DNA of 64,000 nt from VMCP01 sp964408945 (lineage in GTDB: Bacteria > Bacteroidota > Bacteroidia > NS11-12g > UBA955), in the NCBI GenBank assembly GCA_964408945.1, contig CAYPBJ010000006.1:1-64000 (forward strand), in the 5' to 3' direction. The translations under genes and the position numbers were made by a program. Shown in pieces: positions 7,947 to 16,344 of this stretch. The notes under the pieces are model-generated. The model worked only from the letters and a program-made list of their open reading frames with translations. It searched no databases and was not told the DNA's origin. Numbering within the stretch: position 1 is the stretch's first letter; every line of letters begins with the position of its first letter.

Positions 7947-10733
7947 TTATTTGTCTTTGTTGTCTTTTGAATTTGTAGCTGGCTTTTTAGCTGGCTTGGT
8001 TGGCTTGGCTGGTTTCACCGGTTGACCTACGCGTTTGATTTTGAACTCACGGGATACTTTCTTAGGAATTAACACCAACTCTTTATCGGTTTCGTAAGAA
8101 TCTGAGGTGAAGTATTTGGCGATGGTTTTATCGGTGATGCGCGGCGCGTTTGATTTTTCGTCGATTTTGAATTGAACTCCGTTAACAGGGTAATCACCAA
8201 TTTCCATGTTTTCCACGGTGAACTTGTTGCTTGGCAACTTGATTTTACCAACTTTGAATTTATCGCCTTCAATGAAGTCTTTCTTGGTCAATAATTTCTT
8301 TTTGTACCATTCAGCTGCTAATTCAGGAGTAACTGTGTTCACTTTACCTTTTTTGTCGATGATGAACATGGTTGGTTCAGATCCGAACATCATGATGGGG
8401 ATGGTTCTTTCTTCTTTGGGACCAGAAAGCGGCAATTTAACGGCAAAGGTTAAATCTAAAACGGGTTTGGTTGCTACAGCCGCTGCAGATGAATCTTTGG
8501 CAGCTACCACTTTTATTGAATCTTTAACTCCAACATTGGTGTTGTTCACGTCAACGTCTTGGTTCACTTTTACGCGTGATTTTTTATCTTCAAACTCAAA
8601 TCGAACCGTAGTTCTACGATTCTGTTGATGTTGAAATTCATCACACGGAACAAAGGGTTTGCCATCAATAGGTACTATCTCTGAAGCTTTGTATGTTTCG
8701 TATACTGAACTTATTACGTTTCCTTTTTTATCTTTGGTTATCACCATTTTGCGGGTTTTTCCAGCAATGTATGGGGTAAAACCTACTTTCTCTGCTCCTT
8801 CGCATTTACAGTCGTTAATCAATTCTTTTTCACCAAATCCTACGGCAATGATTCTTGATGAATCAATGTTCCAACGACGCATTAGGTAACGGCGGGCAGA
8901 ATCTGCTCTTCTTTGAGCAAGGCGAGTATTGTAATCAACTGATGCACGACAGTCGGTGTGCGAACCCAATTCGGCGATCAGTCTTGGATAACGAATCATT
9001 ACTTCTTGTGCGAATGTATCTAAGATACGCGCTGCATCTGGACGAATTCTTGAACTGTCTAGGTCATAGAATATAGGGAGAGAAATGATTTGATCCAAAG
9101 GATTTACTAAGCAAAAGTCTTGAACCAATTCGGTTGAGAATCTGATTCCATGAGTTGTTCTTTGAACCGGTGGAATGTCGAAGTAGTAAAGCTGAGGATT
9201 TTTAGCTACGATTTCGTAATTGGTTTTGGGTTTCAATTGGGCCATGTACTCACCGTTTTCATTGGTTTTAAGTACCATGGTGGAAGTATCTTTGTCATTG
9301 GTGATGACAACGGTAGCGCCTTTGAGTGGCAATTTGGTATTACAATCAGTAACAACACCACGAAGCGTAATTACTAGTGGTAAAACGTCAAATGAATAAA
9401 TGTTATCATCGTTTCGGCGGTCACCGCGATTGGAAGTAAAGTAACCGGCTTTAGATGTGTTGTTTAAGAAGGTGATTGCAAAGTCGTCACCACCGGAGTT
9501 TAAGGGTTCACGAAGGTTTTCCATGTCTACCCATTTGTTGATCTCTTCGGTTTGAGCGGCGGAGAACATATCTAACCCACCCAATCCAGGCCAATAATCT
9601 GAACTGAAATAAAGGCGTTTATCGTGTTCGTTGAAATAGGGGAAATATTCGTTTCCTGGCGAGTTGATTTGTGATCCTAGGTTGACTGGATTGCCCCATG
9701 ATCTTGATCTTCTGCTGTAGGTAACTGCCCAGATATCAAATCCCCCGAAACCACCATCGCGGTCTGAAGCAAAGAACAATATTTTATCATCATCACCAAG
9801 GGCTGGATGACCATAGCTGTGTGCGGTATCTTGTTTGCAAATTTCGAGTACGTCACCCATTTGCCAGTCTGGACCGGTTTTTTTGTATTGGTAAATGGCG
9901 CATTTCTCTGATTTTCCATCTTCGCCGCCGCACTGGGTCATGTACATTTCCGAAAAACGGCGGTTAAAGGTGATACCACCTTCATTATATTTGGTTGAAG
10001 CCGTTTTTGAGAACATGGCTTTTCCCCACTTCATTTGACCTGCTGATGCAGCTGTATCTCCGCGTTTTTTCTTGGTTTTTTGTCCTTCAATGTACCATAT
10101 GTCGGACCATTTTTCTAAAGTTCCGCCGTAGACTCTTTTGGATGTTCCCCCTTCGCGGTCAGATGCAAAAAATACAACGTCGTCCTTACGAGAAGCGACC
10201 ATGGGTGCCCAATCGTTGGCACGTGTGTTTGCTAATTTGAATTCTTGAACTCGGAACAAGGAACTGTCGGGAGTCCAGCTTAAGGCCATTTCGCAGCCCA
10301 TCATTTTTTGAATGGCTTGGCTGTCTCCTGGCACCTTTTCTAGGTAAGACTCGTAGGCAGAAAGCGCACCGCGATAATCTTCCATTTTCTTGAGCATATT
10401 CGCTCTCATTAAAAGGGCTTGACTGTTGTTTGGATCTGTTTTCAGAACCTTTTCGTACAATTTTTGTGCCTTCAAATATTTGTTGTTCAAGCGGTATGCT
10501 TCAGCGGCCATCATATTGGCTTTTTCGCGTTCTTTCTTGTCTTTGGCGTTTCTTGCTACCTGTTCGAAAACAATAGCAGATTGACCGAAGTACCCTTGAT
10601 CAAACAATTTTTGAGCGTCACCAAATTTTGGTGAACAGCCTGTATTTAAAGTAGTTACCAGGAAAATAAACCCTGCAATTACCAATAAATTTTTTCCTCT
10701 ACTGAGAAGTTTTTGAATATCGGGGAAATGCAT
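7947..10733 (-). CDS. PorE-like TPR/PD40/OmpA lipoprotein (T9SS-associated)
   Basis: A 928-residue lipoprotein; the lipobox is LNTGC with the acylated cysteine near residue 33. Domains in order: TPR repeats (about 35-150), a PD40/WD40-like beta-propeller (about 165-450, blades with FFASDREGG, FFASDRDGGFGGFD, LYFSSDYWPGLGGLD and GYFTSNRGD), a carboxypeptidase-regulatory-like domain (about 455-550) and an OmpA peptidoglycan-binding domain (about 560-720). This is the architecture of PorE of Porphyromonas gingivalis, which anchors the type IX secretion machine to peptidoglycan. The OmpA domain is split by an insertion between NDCKCEG and CDEFQHQQNRRTTV. About 200 Lys-rich residues follow it, ending in Pro/Lys repeats. 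I use the ATG at 10733; a GTG lies two codons earlier. Assignment to PorE is by architecture, not by search. Confidence 0.88.
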   Translation of the reverse strand: MHFPDIQKLLSRGKNLLVIAGFIFLVTTLNTGCSPKFGDAQKLFDQGYFGQSAIVFEQVARNAKDKKEREKANMMAAEAYRLNNKYLKAQKLYEKVLKTDPNNSQALLMRANMLKKMEDYRGALSAYESYLEKVPGDSQAIQKMMGCEMALSWTPDSSLFRVQEFKLANTRANDWAPMVASRKDDVVFFASDREGGTSKRVYGGTLEKWSDIWYIEGQKTKKKRGDTAASAGQMKWGKAMFSKTASTKYNEGGITFNRRFSEMYMTQCGGEDGKSEKCAIYQYKKTGPDWQMGDVLEICKQDTAHSYGHPALGDDDKILFFASDRDGGFGGFDIWAVTYSRRSRSWGNPVNLGSQINSPGNEYFPYFNEHDKRLYFSSDYWPGLGGLDMFSAAQTEEINKWVDMENLREPLNSGGDDFAITFLNNTSKAGYFTSNRGDRRNDDNIYSFDVLPLVITLRGVVTDCNTKLPLKGATVVITNDKDTSTMVLKTNENGEYMAQLKPKTNYEIVAKNPQLYYFDIPPVQRTTHGIRFSTELVQDFCLVNPLDQIISLPIFYDLDSSRIRPDAARILDTFAQEVMIRYPRLIAELGSHTDCRASVDYNTRLAQRRADSARRYLMRRWNIDSSRIIAVGFGEKELINDCKCEGAEKVGFTPYIAGKTRKMVITKDKKGNVISSVYETYKASEIVPIDGKPFVPCDEFQHQQNRRTTVRFEFEDKKSRVKVNQDVDVNNTNVGVKDSIKVVAAKDSSAAAVATKPVLDLTFAVKLPLSGPKEERTIPIMMFGSEPTMFIIDKKGKVNTVTPELAAEWYKKKLLTKKDFIEGDKFKVGKIKLPSNKFTVENMEIGDYPVNGVQFKIDEKSNAPRITDKTIAKYFTSDSYETDKELVLIPKKVSREFKIKRVGQPVKPAKPTKPAKKPATNSKDNKDK

Positions 10734-10833
10734 CTTCACAATTAAGCCTAATTAAAACGCTAATTAATGAATTCTTTGTCATACTTCAAAGTTTTCACCC
10801 CATTTTATTTAGGTTAAATGAATTAAATTCCCA

Positions 10834-11181
10834 TTAATGATGTACTCTCAAACGCTTTGTATGTTCGAAATCTTTGCCTTTAATTCTAACCAAATACACT
10901 CCATCCGGAATTTGAGTTAAATTAAGAACTATTTTATTTTCAGCGGCACTTATTTGAGTTCTCAGCGGTTGAATTTTGGTTCCAATTACGGTGTACATTT
11001 CTACTTCCAAATCTTCGATGTCGACCACCACATTTTCTAGGGAAATATTGACCCAATGATTGGCGGGGTTAGGTTTCATATCGAAGTTAAATGAAACCGT
11101 TTCGCGTTGAAAGTTAACATTTTGAGATTGAGCCTTTTGCAGGCTGAACATCATCAACAGTAAAAAGTAAATTGGTTTCAT
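10834..11181 (-). CDS. Stand-alone T9SS type A sorting-domain protein
   Basis: A 115-residue protein made of a signal peptide (about residues 1-19, cut near AQSQ) and little besides a type A C-terminal sorting domain. The domain shows the usual landmarks: NPANHWVNISL, EVEMYTVIGTKI, IPDGVYLVRI and a terminal KRLRVHH. Such domains normally sit at the end of large secreted enzymes or adhesins. They direct passage through the type IX secretion system and are removed or linked to a lipid at the surface. Only about 15 residues lie between signal peptide and sorting domain, so there is no room for cargo. It lies downstream of the M1 peptidase gene on the same strand (34 bases), so it may be a detached tail or a separately exported piece. 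Confidence 0.85.
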   Translation of the reverse strand: MKPIYFLLLMMFSLQKAQSQNVNFQRETVSFNFDMKPNPANHWVNISLENVVVDIEDLEVEMYTVIGTKIQPLRTQISAAENKIVLNLTQIPDGVYLVRIKGKDFEHTKRLRVHH

Positions 11182-11215
11182 GATTCCTGTAACGCAAAAA
11201 CTGGGCCAAAGATTG

Positions 11216-13660
11216 TTAACTTCCTATGATTAATCCCAATAACTGCTTTTTTTGAACATCATTGCATTTGTAGTCTTTTAAGAATTCTTGAAGTTCGCGG
11301 CGTTTTTGGGTTTGTTTAGCGTAGTATTTAATCAGTGATTGGGCAGGTCCGTTGAGACGACTGTTGAAATTGATGCTTCCTTCAAAAAGGGCAAAAGCAA
11401 AGTCTTTATTGAGGTAATTCATGCGCTGCAGCGCGTTCATGGCATTGATTCGCGTTCTAAATTCATACATCGGGCCGCTAATATTGACCAATGCTTTGGT
11501 CATGCCTGGAGCCATTTCAGGGTAAATTTCGGTTCCTAGCTCAAAGTATCTAACTTTGATGTCGTGACAGAAGCCGTCTGTTTTTTTTATGGCATCTAAA
11601 ATGAAGTTCTTTCGGTTGGCATACAATGGGTGCTCCCAAATGCGATCAATGACGGTATTGATGATGACGTAGCTAGAGTCAAACAAAAGTGCTTCTACGA
11701 AGGGTTGAGTGGCAGAAACCAAGGGTGTTTTTTGAGCAAAGATGAGGCGGACTTCTGCTTGCTTATCGCGTGAAATTAGGGTGATGGTTTGTGCGTCGAT
11801 TCCAGGGTTATCCATCATTTGAGAAGCTATTTCAGCTCTTAGGTTCGGGAAGATTTCTTTTGAAAATGCCGTTTTTAGGGCTTCCCACTTAACAGACATA
11901 GGAACTGTCCGGAGTTCCAACCAAGCGTCGTAGCGGTCAAGCATGAACGTTGCAGTTTGTGCTTGGCTGAGGAGTTCTTCTGTGGTTTTATTGAATTTGA
12001 GTTCTTTTAATAGGAAACTCCCTTCATCAAAAAGACAATAAGAAACGGTTTTACCGTTTGTAGCAAAATCAAAGGTATTTGATGCGCCAGATACCTCAAC
12101 GGTTTTGCGATCTACTGAGCCGTCAGTGTAATAAATGGCCAGATCAACGGGAGTGCTGAAGAATGAAACTACGGCATCAATTGTCTGAATTTGTTTGATT
12201 ATAAAGGTTGTTTGAGTAGCTGATTTTCTAACTTGCACATCAAAAATGGGCTCTCCACCGCGGTGAATCCACTGATCGAAAAACGCATCTACATTGATTC
12301 CTGTGGCATCAATGAAGGCTTTTTGTAGGTCCCAAGTTTCAACGCCTTCAAATTGGTGGCGTTTTAAGTAGAGTTGTATGGCGCGTCGGAAATTATCTCT
12401 ACCTACTTGGTGTTGTAACATGTGTAAAACCGATGCTCCCTTTGGGTAATGTCGTGAAGATCCGCTTTGACTATGTCTAACGGGGAGTGAGTTGGCTTTG
12501 CCGGCTTGAATAGCGCCCAGCTGGTTGTTTCGGAAGTACCAGTACATGTGATCTTCTGAGAATTGATGTCCCTCGAAAAGGCCGGGATAATAAGTCGCAA
12601 AGCTTTCTTGGAGCCATTGTTCGTTGTCTTTACGTCCGGTGATGAGATCGCCAAACCATTGGTGGGTGGCCTCATGGGCATTGACGCTAACGTAGTTTCG
12701 GTTGAGCAAGTAGGCGCGGTTATCAACCCAAAAGAAGTCGCCAAAAATGGTAGCTGAAGTGTTTTCCATGGCGCCGTAGAGAAAATCTTGCACCATTACC
12801 TGTGAATAGGTTCCCCATGGGTAGGGTACGCCAATTTCATCTGCCAGAAAATCAATGATTTCCTCTGAATATCTGCTGGTGGGTTCTACGCGTTCGGGGT
12901 GCTCGGGATAGTACCAGAATTGCATGGGTACACCCTTTTTGGAAACCGATTTTTTAACCGCATATTTATCAATGGCCAGCATCAATAAGTACCCTGCGTG
13001 GGGTTTGTTGAGTGAATAGTGCCAAGTTTTGGTATTGTCTTTGTTTTGAGTGGTTTTGAGGAGCTGCCCGTTACTCAAAACTTGATAATCTTGATCAAAG
13101 GTGATGATGGTTTCGGTGGTGAATTTATCGCTTCGGTCATCAATCATGGGTATCCAATTTCGGTTGTCTATGCCTTGACCTTGCGTCCAAATTTGTCTTC
13201 TAGACATGTCGGAGGGTTCGGTGATTTCGGGAAGGTCCCACCCAATGAAATAGAGTCCTTTTTTAGGGAAGGCGTTGTAGGTAATTTCGAGTTGGTGCTT
13301 CTTTTGGAAATCGTTTTTCAGTGCTGAGTTGATGGTGAGTCCGCCGGGGGAAGCTTTGAATGTTATGGCCTTTCCATCGAGTTTAGCATCAAGAATGATG
13401 ATTCCAGGGGCATGGAGGAAGATGGTATCGACATTATTTTGCAAAGAAATAAACTGGTGGGTAACGGTACCCATGACTTTTTTTTGTTTGGTTTCGAAGG
13501 AAGCTTGGAGCTTCATGTGGGTGACATCGATGTTTCGATTTCTTTCGGTATTTCCTTGTGGATCAGCGTGGTATGAATGCACTGGGGGAAACTGTGCAAG
13601 GAGTGCGGAGGAGCAGGAGGCGAGGAGGATAGCGATAATTTTGGCCGTAGAATTTTTCAT
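11216..13660 (-). CDS. M1-family zinc aminopeptidase
   Basis: An 814-residue secreted or periplasmic metallopeptidase that removes N-terminal residues from peptides. A signal peptide covers about residues 1-22 (cut near LLAQ). The exopeptidase motif GAMEN is at 296-300. The zinc site is HEATH (H329, E330, H333) with the third ligand E352, matching the HExxHx18E pattern of the M1 family. The downstream WLQESFATYY replaces the more common WLNEGFATY. The C-terminal half is the usual helical domain and carries no T9SS sorting domain of its own. The next gene downstream is a free-standing sorting domain. A TATTTTCG sequence lies shortly before the ATG as a possible variant promoter element. Its exact specificity is unknown. 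Confidence 0.93.
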   Translation of the reverse strand: MKNSTAKIIAILLASCSSALLAQFPPVHSYHADPQGNTERNRNIDVTHMKLQASFETKQKKVMGTVTHQFISLQNNVDTIFLHAPGIIILDAKLDGKAITFKASPGGLTINSALKNDFQKKHQLEITYNAFPKKGLYFIGWDLPEITEPSDMSRRQIWTQGQGIDNRNWIPMIDDRSDKFTTETIITFDQDYQVLSNGQLLKTTQNKDNTKTWHYSLNKPHAGYLLMLAIDKYAVKKSVSKKGVPMQFWYYPEHPERVEPTSRYSEEIIDFLADEIGVPYPWGTYSQVMVQDFLYGAMENTSATIFGDFFWVDNRAYLLNRNYVSVNAHEATHQWFGDLITGRKDNEQWLQESFATYYPGLFEGHQFSEDHMYWYFRNNQLGAIQAGKANSLPVRHSQSGSSRHYPKGASVLHMLQHQVGRDNFRRAIQLYLKRHQFEGVETWDLQKAFIDATGINVDAFFDQWIHRGGEPIFDVQVRKSATQTTFIIKQIQTIDAVVSFFSTPVDLAIYYTDGSVDRKTVEVSGASNTFDFATNGKTVSYCLFDEGSFLLKELKFNKTTEELLSQAQTATFMLDRYDAWLELRTVPMSVKWEALKTAFSKEIFPNLRAEIASQMMDNPGIDAQTITLISRDKQAEVRLIFAQKTPLVSATQPFVEALLFDSSYVIINTVIDRIWEHPLYANRKNFILDAIKKTDGFCHDIKVRYFELGTEIYPEMAPGMTKALVNISGPMYEFRTRINAMNALQRMNYLNKDFAFALFEGSINFNSRLNGPAQSLIKYYAKQTQKRRELQEFLKDYKCNDVQKKQLLGLIIGS

Positions 13661-13759
13661 GGGATGATGCGAAAATAGGTTAGGATAAATTTTTTTTCAA
13701 AAAAGTTGTGAAAATTGCAAAAGAAAATTATTTTTGCACCCCGTTCACACGAACAAAAA

Positions 13760-13836
13760 GGTCTGGTAGTTCAGCTGGTTAGAATACATGCCTGTCACGC
13801 ATGGGGTCGCGGGTTCGAGTCCCGTCCAGACCGCCA
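13760..13836 (+). tRNA. tRNA-Asp (GTC)
   Basis: A complete 77-base cloverleaf with encoded CCA. The acceptor stem GGTCTGG pairs with CCAGACC, followed by discriminator G and CCA at 13834-13836. The anticodon stem CATGC/GCATG encloses loop CTGTCAC with anticodon GTC at 13794-13796, which reads aspartate codons. The T arm is GCGGG-TTCGAGT-CCCGT. A terminator follows within ten bases. Confidence 0.98.
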
Positions 13837-13843
13837 GCAAAGA

Positions 13844-13870
13844 AGCCTCTGAGAAATCAGGGGCTTTTTT
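13844..13870 (+). terminator. Rho-independent terminator after tRNA-Asp
   Basis: The stem AGCCTCTGA pairs with TCAGGGGCT (one G-T pair) around a GAAA tetraloop, followed directly by six T. It starts eight bases after the tRNA CCA end and should release the tRNA transcript. Bases 13871-13985 beyond it hold nothing I can identify. Confidence 0.92.
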
Positions 13871-13985
13871 ATTGTTTATGGTGGCGAAGGGACTAACATT
13901 TTTCCACTACATCATAAAATCTTGGGGAACCTAGGAAATCAGACACTCTGGATCCGGTGTTTAATTTTAATGATCCAGACCGTAC

Positions 13986-15245
13986 TCATTTCACAGAACT
14001 TATGTTTTTGTACATTTCCACTTCCTTATCTCCAGGATAAAGGCCGGGGAATATCATAGGAGAATATTTTACTGGATAGTTGACATAGTACATCATCGTA
14101 ATGCCTTCTTTTTTGGGTGAAAGTAATTCCATCTTAGTTAGTTTGTCAATGGTTAATTTTAGCGTTTTATCTGAGGTATTCGTGATGCGCATAGCATCAG
14201 CCTTGCTGATTTTTCCCTTCAGAAATAAATCACTCAGTATGAATTTAGCTTCCTGACGCAATTCGCCTTTATTGACCATTAAGTTTGTGAATCCTTCAAT
14301 ATGAGAAAGTATGTTGTTTGTATCGATGATCTTATACATGAAGTCTGTTTGATCGATCGCAACTTCGAGAAAGAATTTACAAAATTGAATCAGTTTCTTA
14401 TTCGATAAGTTTCCTCTTCCATCGTAATCATTGTATCTAGTTAAATCTGCTTGAGCAAGAAAAAATTTATAGTCTTCATTTCTTCTTGCTAGCCCTCTTG
14501 AGATTGACCATAACCCAGCAGCATCAAGGTTTTCACTTATGAAGGATGCATCTGAGTAGAGGCGAACAACTCTACCGTTACCGTCAAGAAACGGGTGTAT
14601 CCATGCGAGTCTATGATGGGAAGCGGCAATAGATATGATTCGTCTTGTTTTAGATTTGTTCATGTGGCTTTTGGGATTATAGAACTCTTCAAACCTTTTT
14701 GTAAAAAGTTCCAGTTTCTCAGAATAAGGAGCCACATGCCTACCTACTTCAACTTCACAGTCTCGGAATTCACCCGGAACAACAATTTTAGAATCTCCAT
14801 TTTTTAACTTGACTTCTTTGAAACTATCTGGGAGGTAGTTATAAAACCTTTTATGAATTGATTTTAAGTAGTTTATAGATGACGGGATAATTTCATTCTC
14901 GCCGATTTTTATTTCTTCCACAATGCTTTTGTGGAGCTTGATATGGGCGTAAGCTTCTCTTTGTAAGTCGTGTTTAGTCTTATCGTTTGAATAATCATTT
15001 TTCAAAGCACGGTCAATATCAATAGGATGGGTATCGTGACCTTCAATTAAATTTGAATAGTAACTATTCATGGGTCGAAGAAACTCAGCAATAGCATTTC
15101 TTGTGGCGCTATTCATGGCACCAGACAATATGCCAGCTTTGCTTACTAACGTAATGGCAAGTTCTTCCAACTCACCTGATGGATCTTCAGGAAACAGTGG
15201 CTCCATTGTGTTAGGAGTCATATACAAATTTATCGTTTCATCCAT
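13986..15245 (-). CDS. Fic-family protein (class II, AMPylator-like) with C-terminal winged helix
   Basis: A 419-residue Fic enzyme, a family that transfers AMP or related groups from nucleotides onto target-protein hydroxyls. The Fic core motif HPFLDGNGRVVR is at residues 217-228 with catalytic H217. The N-terminal helix carries SNLIEG (64-69), which fits the inhibitory pattern (S/T)xxxE(G/N) in which the glutamate blocks productive ATP binding. That makes it a self-inhibited class II Fic protein. Residues of about 320-390 (GKISKADAMRITNTSDKTL) look like a winged helix-turn-helix, as in SoFic-type proteins. No partner antitoxin gene is adjacent, consistent with built-in inhibition. The promoter region carries 12-bp direct repeats, which may point to autoregulation. 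The target is unknown. Confidence 0.93.
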   Translation of the reverse strand: MDETINLYMTPNTMEPLFPEDPSGELEELAITLVSKAGILSGAMNSATRNAIAEFLRPMNSYYSNLIEGHDTHPIDIDRALKNDYSNDKTKHDLQREAYAHIKLHKSIVEEIKIGENEIIPSSINYLKSIHKRFYNYLPDSFKEVKLKNGDSKIVVPGEFRDCEVEVGRHVAPYSEKLELFTKRFEEFYNPKSHMNKSKTRRIISIAASHHRLAWIHPFLDGNGRVVRLYSDASFISENLDAAGLWSISRGLARRNEDYKFFLAQADLTRYNDYDGRGNLSNKKLIQFCKFFLEVAIDQTDFMYKIIDTNNILSHIEGFTNLMVNKGELRQEAKFILSDLFLKGKISKADAMRITNTSDKTLKLTIDKLTKMELLSPKKEGITMMYYVNYPVKYSPMIFPGLYPGDKEVEMYKNISSVK

Positions 15246-15260
15246 TGCCTCACGAAACTA

Positions 15261-15268
15261 CAAAAATA
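15261..15268 (-). promoter_or_regulatory. Candidate -7 promoter element of the fic gene
   Basis: On the minus strand this reads TATTTTTG, matching TAnnTTTG, 15 bases before the fic ATG. The first cluster of 12-bp direct repeats begins eight bases further upstream, where a -33 element would be expected, so a protein bound to the repeats would meet RNA polymerase. Confidence 0.45.
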
Positions 15269-15275
15269 AGTCGAT

Positions 15276-15421
15276 ATTCCGATGATTATTCCGGTCATTA
15301 TTCCGAAAGTTAAATTTGTTGTAAATAGTTTAATTATAAGTGTTTTATATGTAATTAATCCTCATTTATTCCGATGGTTATTCCGGTGAAAATTCCGGTG
15401 ATTATTTCAACGATTATTGCT
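15276..15421. repeat. Two clusters of 12-bp direct repeats at the fic promoter
   Basis: The core ATTCCG recurs at exact 12-base steps. The first cluster is at 15276, 15288 and 15300 (units like ATTCCGGTCATT). The second is at 15368, 15380 and 15392, with two decayed copies at 15404 (ATTTCA) and 15416 (ATTGCT). The clusters are 68 bases apart (start to start), separated by very AT-rich DNA, and are not in the same reading phase, which argues against a former coding repeat. They sit directly upstream of the fic -7 element and look like iteron-type operators. The remaining part of this 460-base intergenic region (15422-15705) holds a palindrome at 15583-15623 and nothing else I can name. Confidence 0.8.
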
Positions 15422-15582
15422 TGTTAAATGAGTCACCTTGATTCCTCCAAGACAAAAATACATCCTGAGAGCTATTTAGTTTTCGTCGCTTCCATAAATG
15501 ACGTTTGGAGTAGAGGAGTTAGTGGGTTTGAGCTATACCAGATTACAGTTTGTGTGATTTTACGATTCGTTTGCCGAGTTTA

Positions 15583-15623
15583 TTTTGGACAAATCTGCAA
15601 CGACATTGCAGATTTGTCCAAAA
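15583..15623. repeat. Perfect 18-bp inverted repeat with 5-base loop
   Basis: Left arm TTTTGGACAAATCTGCAA (15583-15600), loop CGACA, right arm TTGCAGATTTGTCCAAAA (15606-15623); all 18 pairs match. The hairpin is intergenic, between the fic gene and the small secreted-protein gene. The A/T ends on both arms would allow bidirectional termination, but neither flanking gene ends here (both are transcribed away from it). A REP-like mobile palindrome or an operator is therefore as likely. Confidence 0.9.
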
Positions 15624-15692
15624 AACGTTGAGTTTAGGTCTCAGAATTTTTGGAGGTTTTGATGGCTTTCGTTATCAAGTTGATTTTTTTAG

Positions 15693-15700
15693 TATATTTG
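15693..15700 (+). promoter_or_regulatory. Candidate -7 element of the small secreted-protein gene
   Basis: TATATTTG matches TAnnTTTG and ends five bases before the ATG at 15706, again predicting a leaderless transcript. A TTG ten bases upstream is too close to be a standard -33 element. Confidence 0.35.
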
Positions 15701-15705
15701 ATTTC

Positions 15706-16146
15706 ATGCGCGGAAAATTCTTGTTGTTGGTTTGGTTGATGATGTTTGCAAAGGTTCAATCGGTGAAAGCTCAGAATGTAGAATTACATAAAAATAATAG
15801 AGCCATTTTAGGTGCAGCTATGGCTGTGGGAGCTGGAATCTTTTTGTTGGAGTCTTTCAAACCGGAGAAAAAGAAAACCATACAGACCGTTGATAGTAAT
15901 CAATCTATGGCTAAAGTAGATTCAACAGTAGGCTCCCAAAGAAGTATATCTGAAATATTGAGGTCATCAAGGCAGGCTGCAATCATATCAGTTACTTCAG
16001 GAGTTGTTGGAACGGTATTTATAAATTCAGGTAATCTGCCTTTGGCTCTGGTGTTTACGGGAGTTTCCGCGGTTTCAGGAGTTGTTGCGTGGGTAGAAAA
16101 AATCAATTGGGAAAATCAAGTTACAAAAAAACTAGAGCAGCTATAG
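15706..16146 (+). CDS. Small secreted or membrane protein, unknown function
   Basis: A 146-residue protein. I chose the ATG at 15706 because it gives a clean signal peptide (MRGKFLLLVWLMMFAKV, cut near VKAQ); the open frame extends upstream to 15550 without a plausible N-terminus. After the signal peptide come hydrophobic stretches at about 33-50 (AILGAAMAVGAGIFLLESF), 90-105 and 112-130, separated by a Lys/Thr/Ser-rich stretch. I do not recognise a family. The glycine- and alanine-rich helices suggest an inner-membrane location. It stands alone between the fic gene and the VCBS lipoprotein gene. The 198 bases after it show no feature. Confidence 0.6.
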   Translation: MRGKFLLLVWLMMFAKVQSVKAQNVELHKNNRAILGAAMAVGAGIFLLESFKPEKKKTIQTVDSNQSMAKVDSTVGSQRSISEILRSSRQAAIISVTSGVVGTVFINSGNLPLALVFTGVSAVSGVVAWVEKINWENQVTKKLEQL

Positions 16147-16344
16147 ATTTTTAAGTTCGCACAATCGCGGAACATATTTGAATTGAAACATTTGTTGGCA
16201 CAAGTGTTCTTGTGTTTGGTTCATGTATTGTTTAATTTTAGTTTTGGCCTTGTCATTTTTTGAAATAAAATTGTCTTTACTCAATTCGTTACAAGATCAA
16301 TCTCTAAACTTACCTGCTGTATCTACAGTATTTGTGAGTTGGAG

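Noticed and set aside
13986..15245. Fic toxin-antitoxin pair
   Set aside because: No small antitoxin gene is adjacent, and the inhibitory SNLIEG helix lies within the Fic protein itself.
15270..15425. Decayed coding repeat (I-P-V-I type) upstream of fic
   Set aside because: The two clusters are in different reading frames and the region between has stops, so a DNA-level repeat explains them better.
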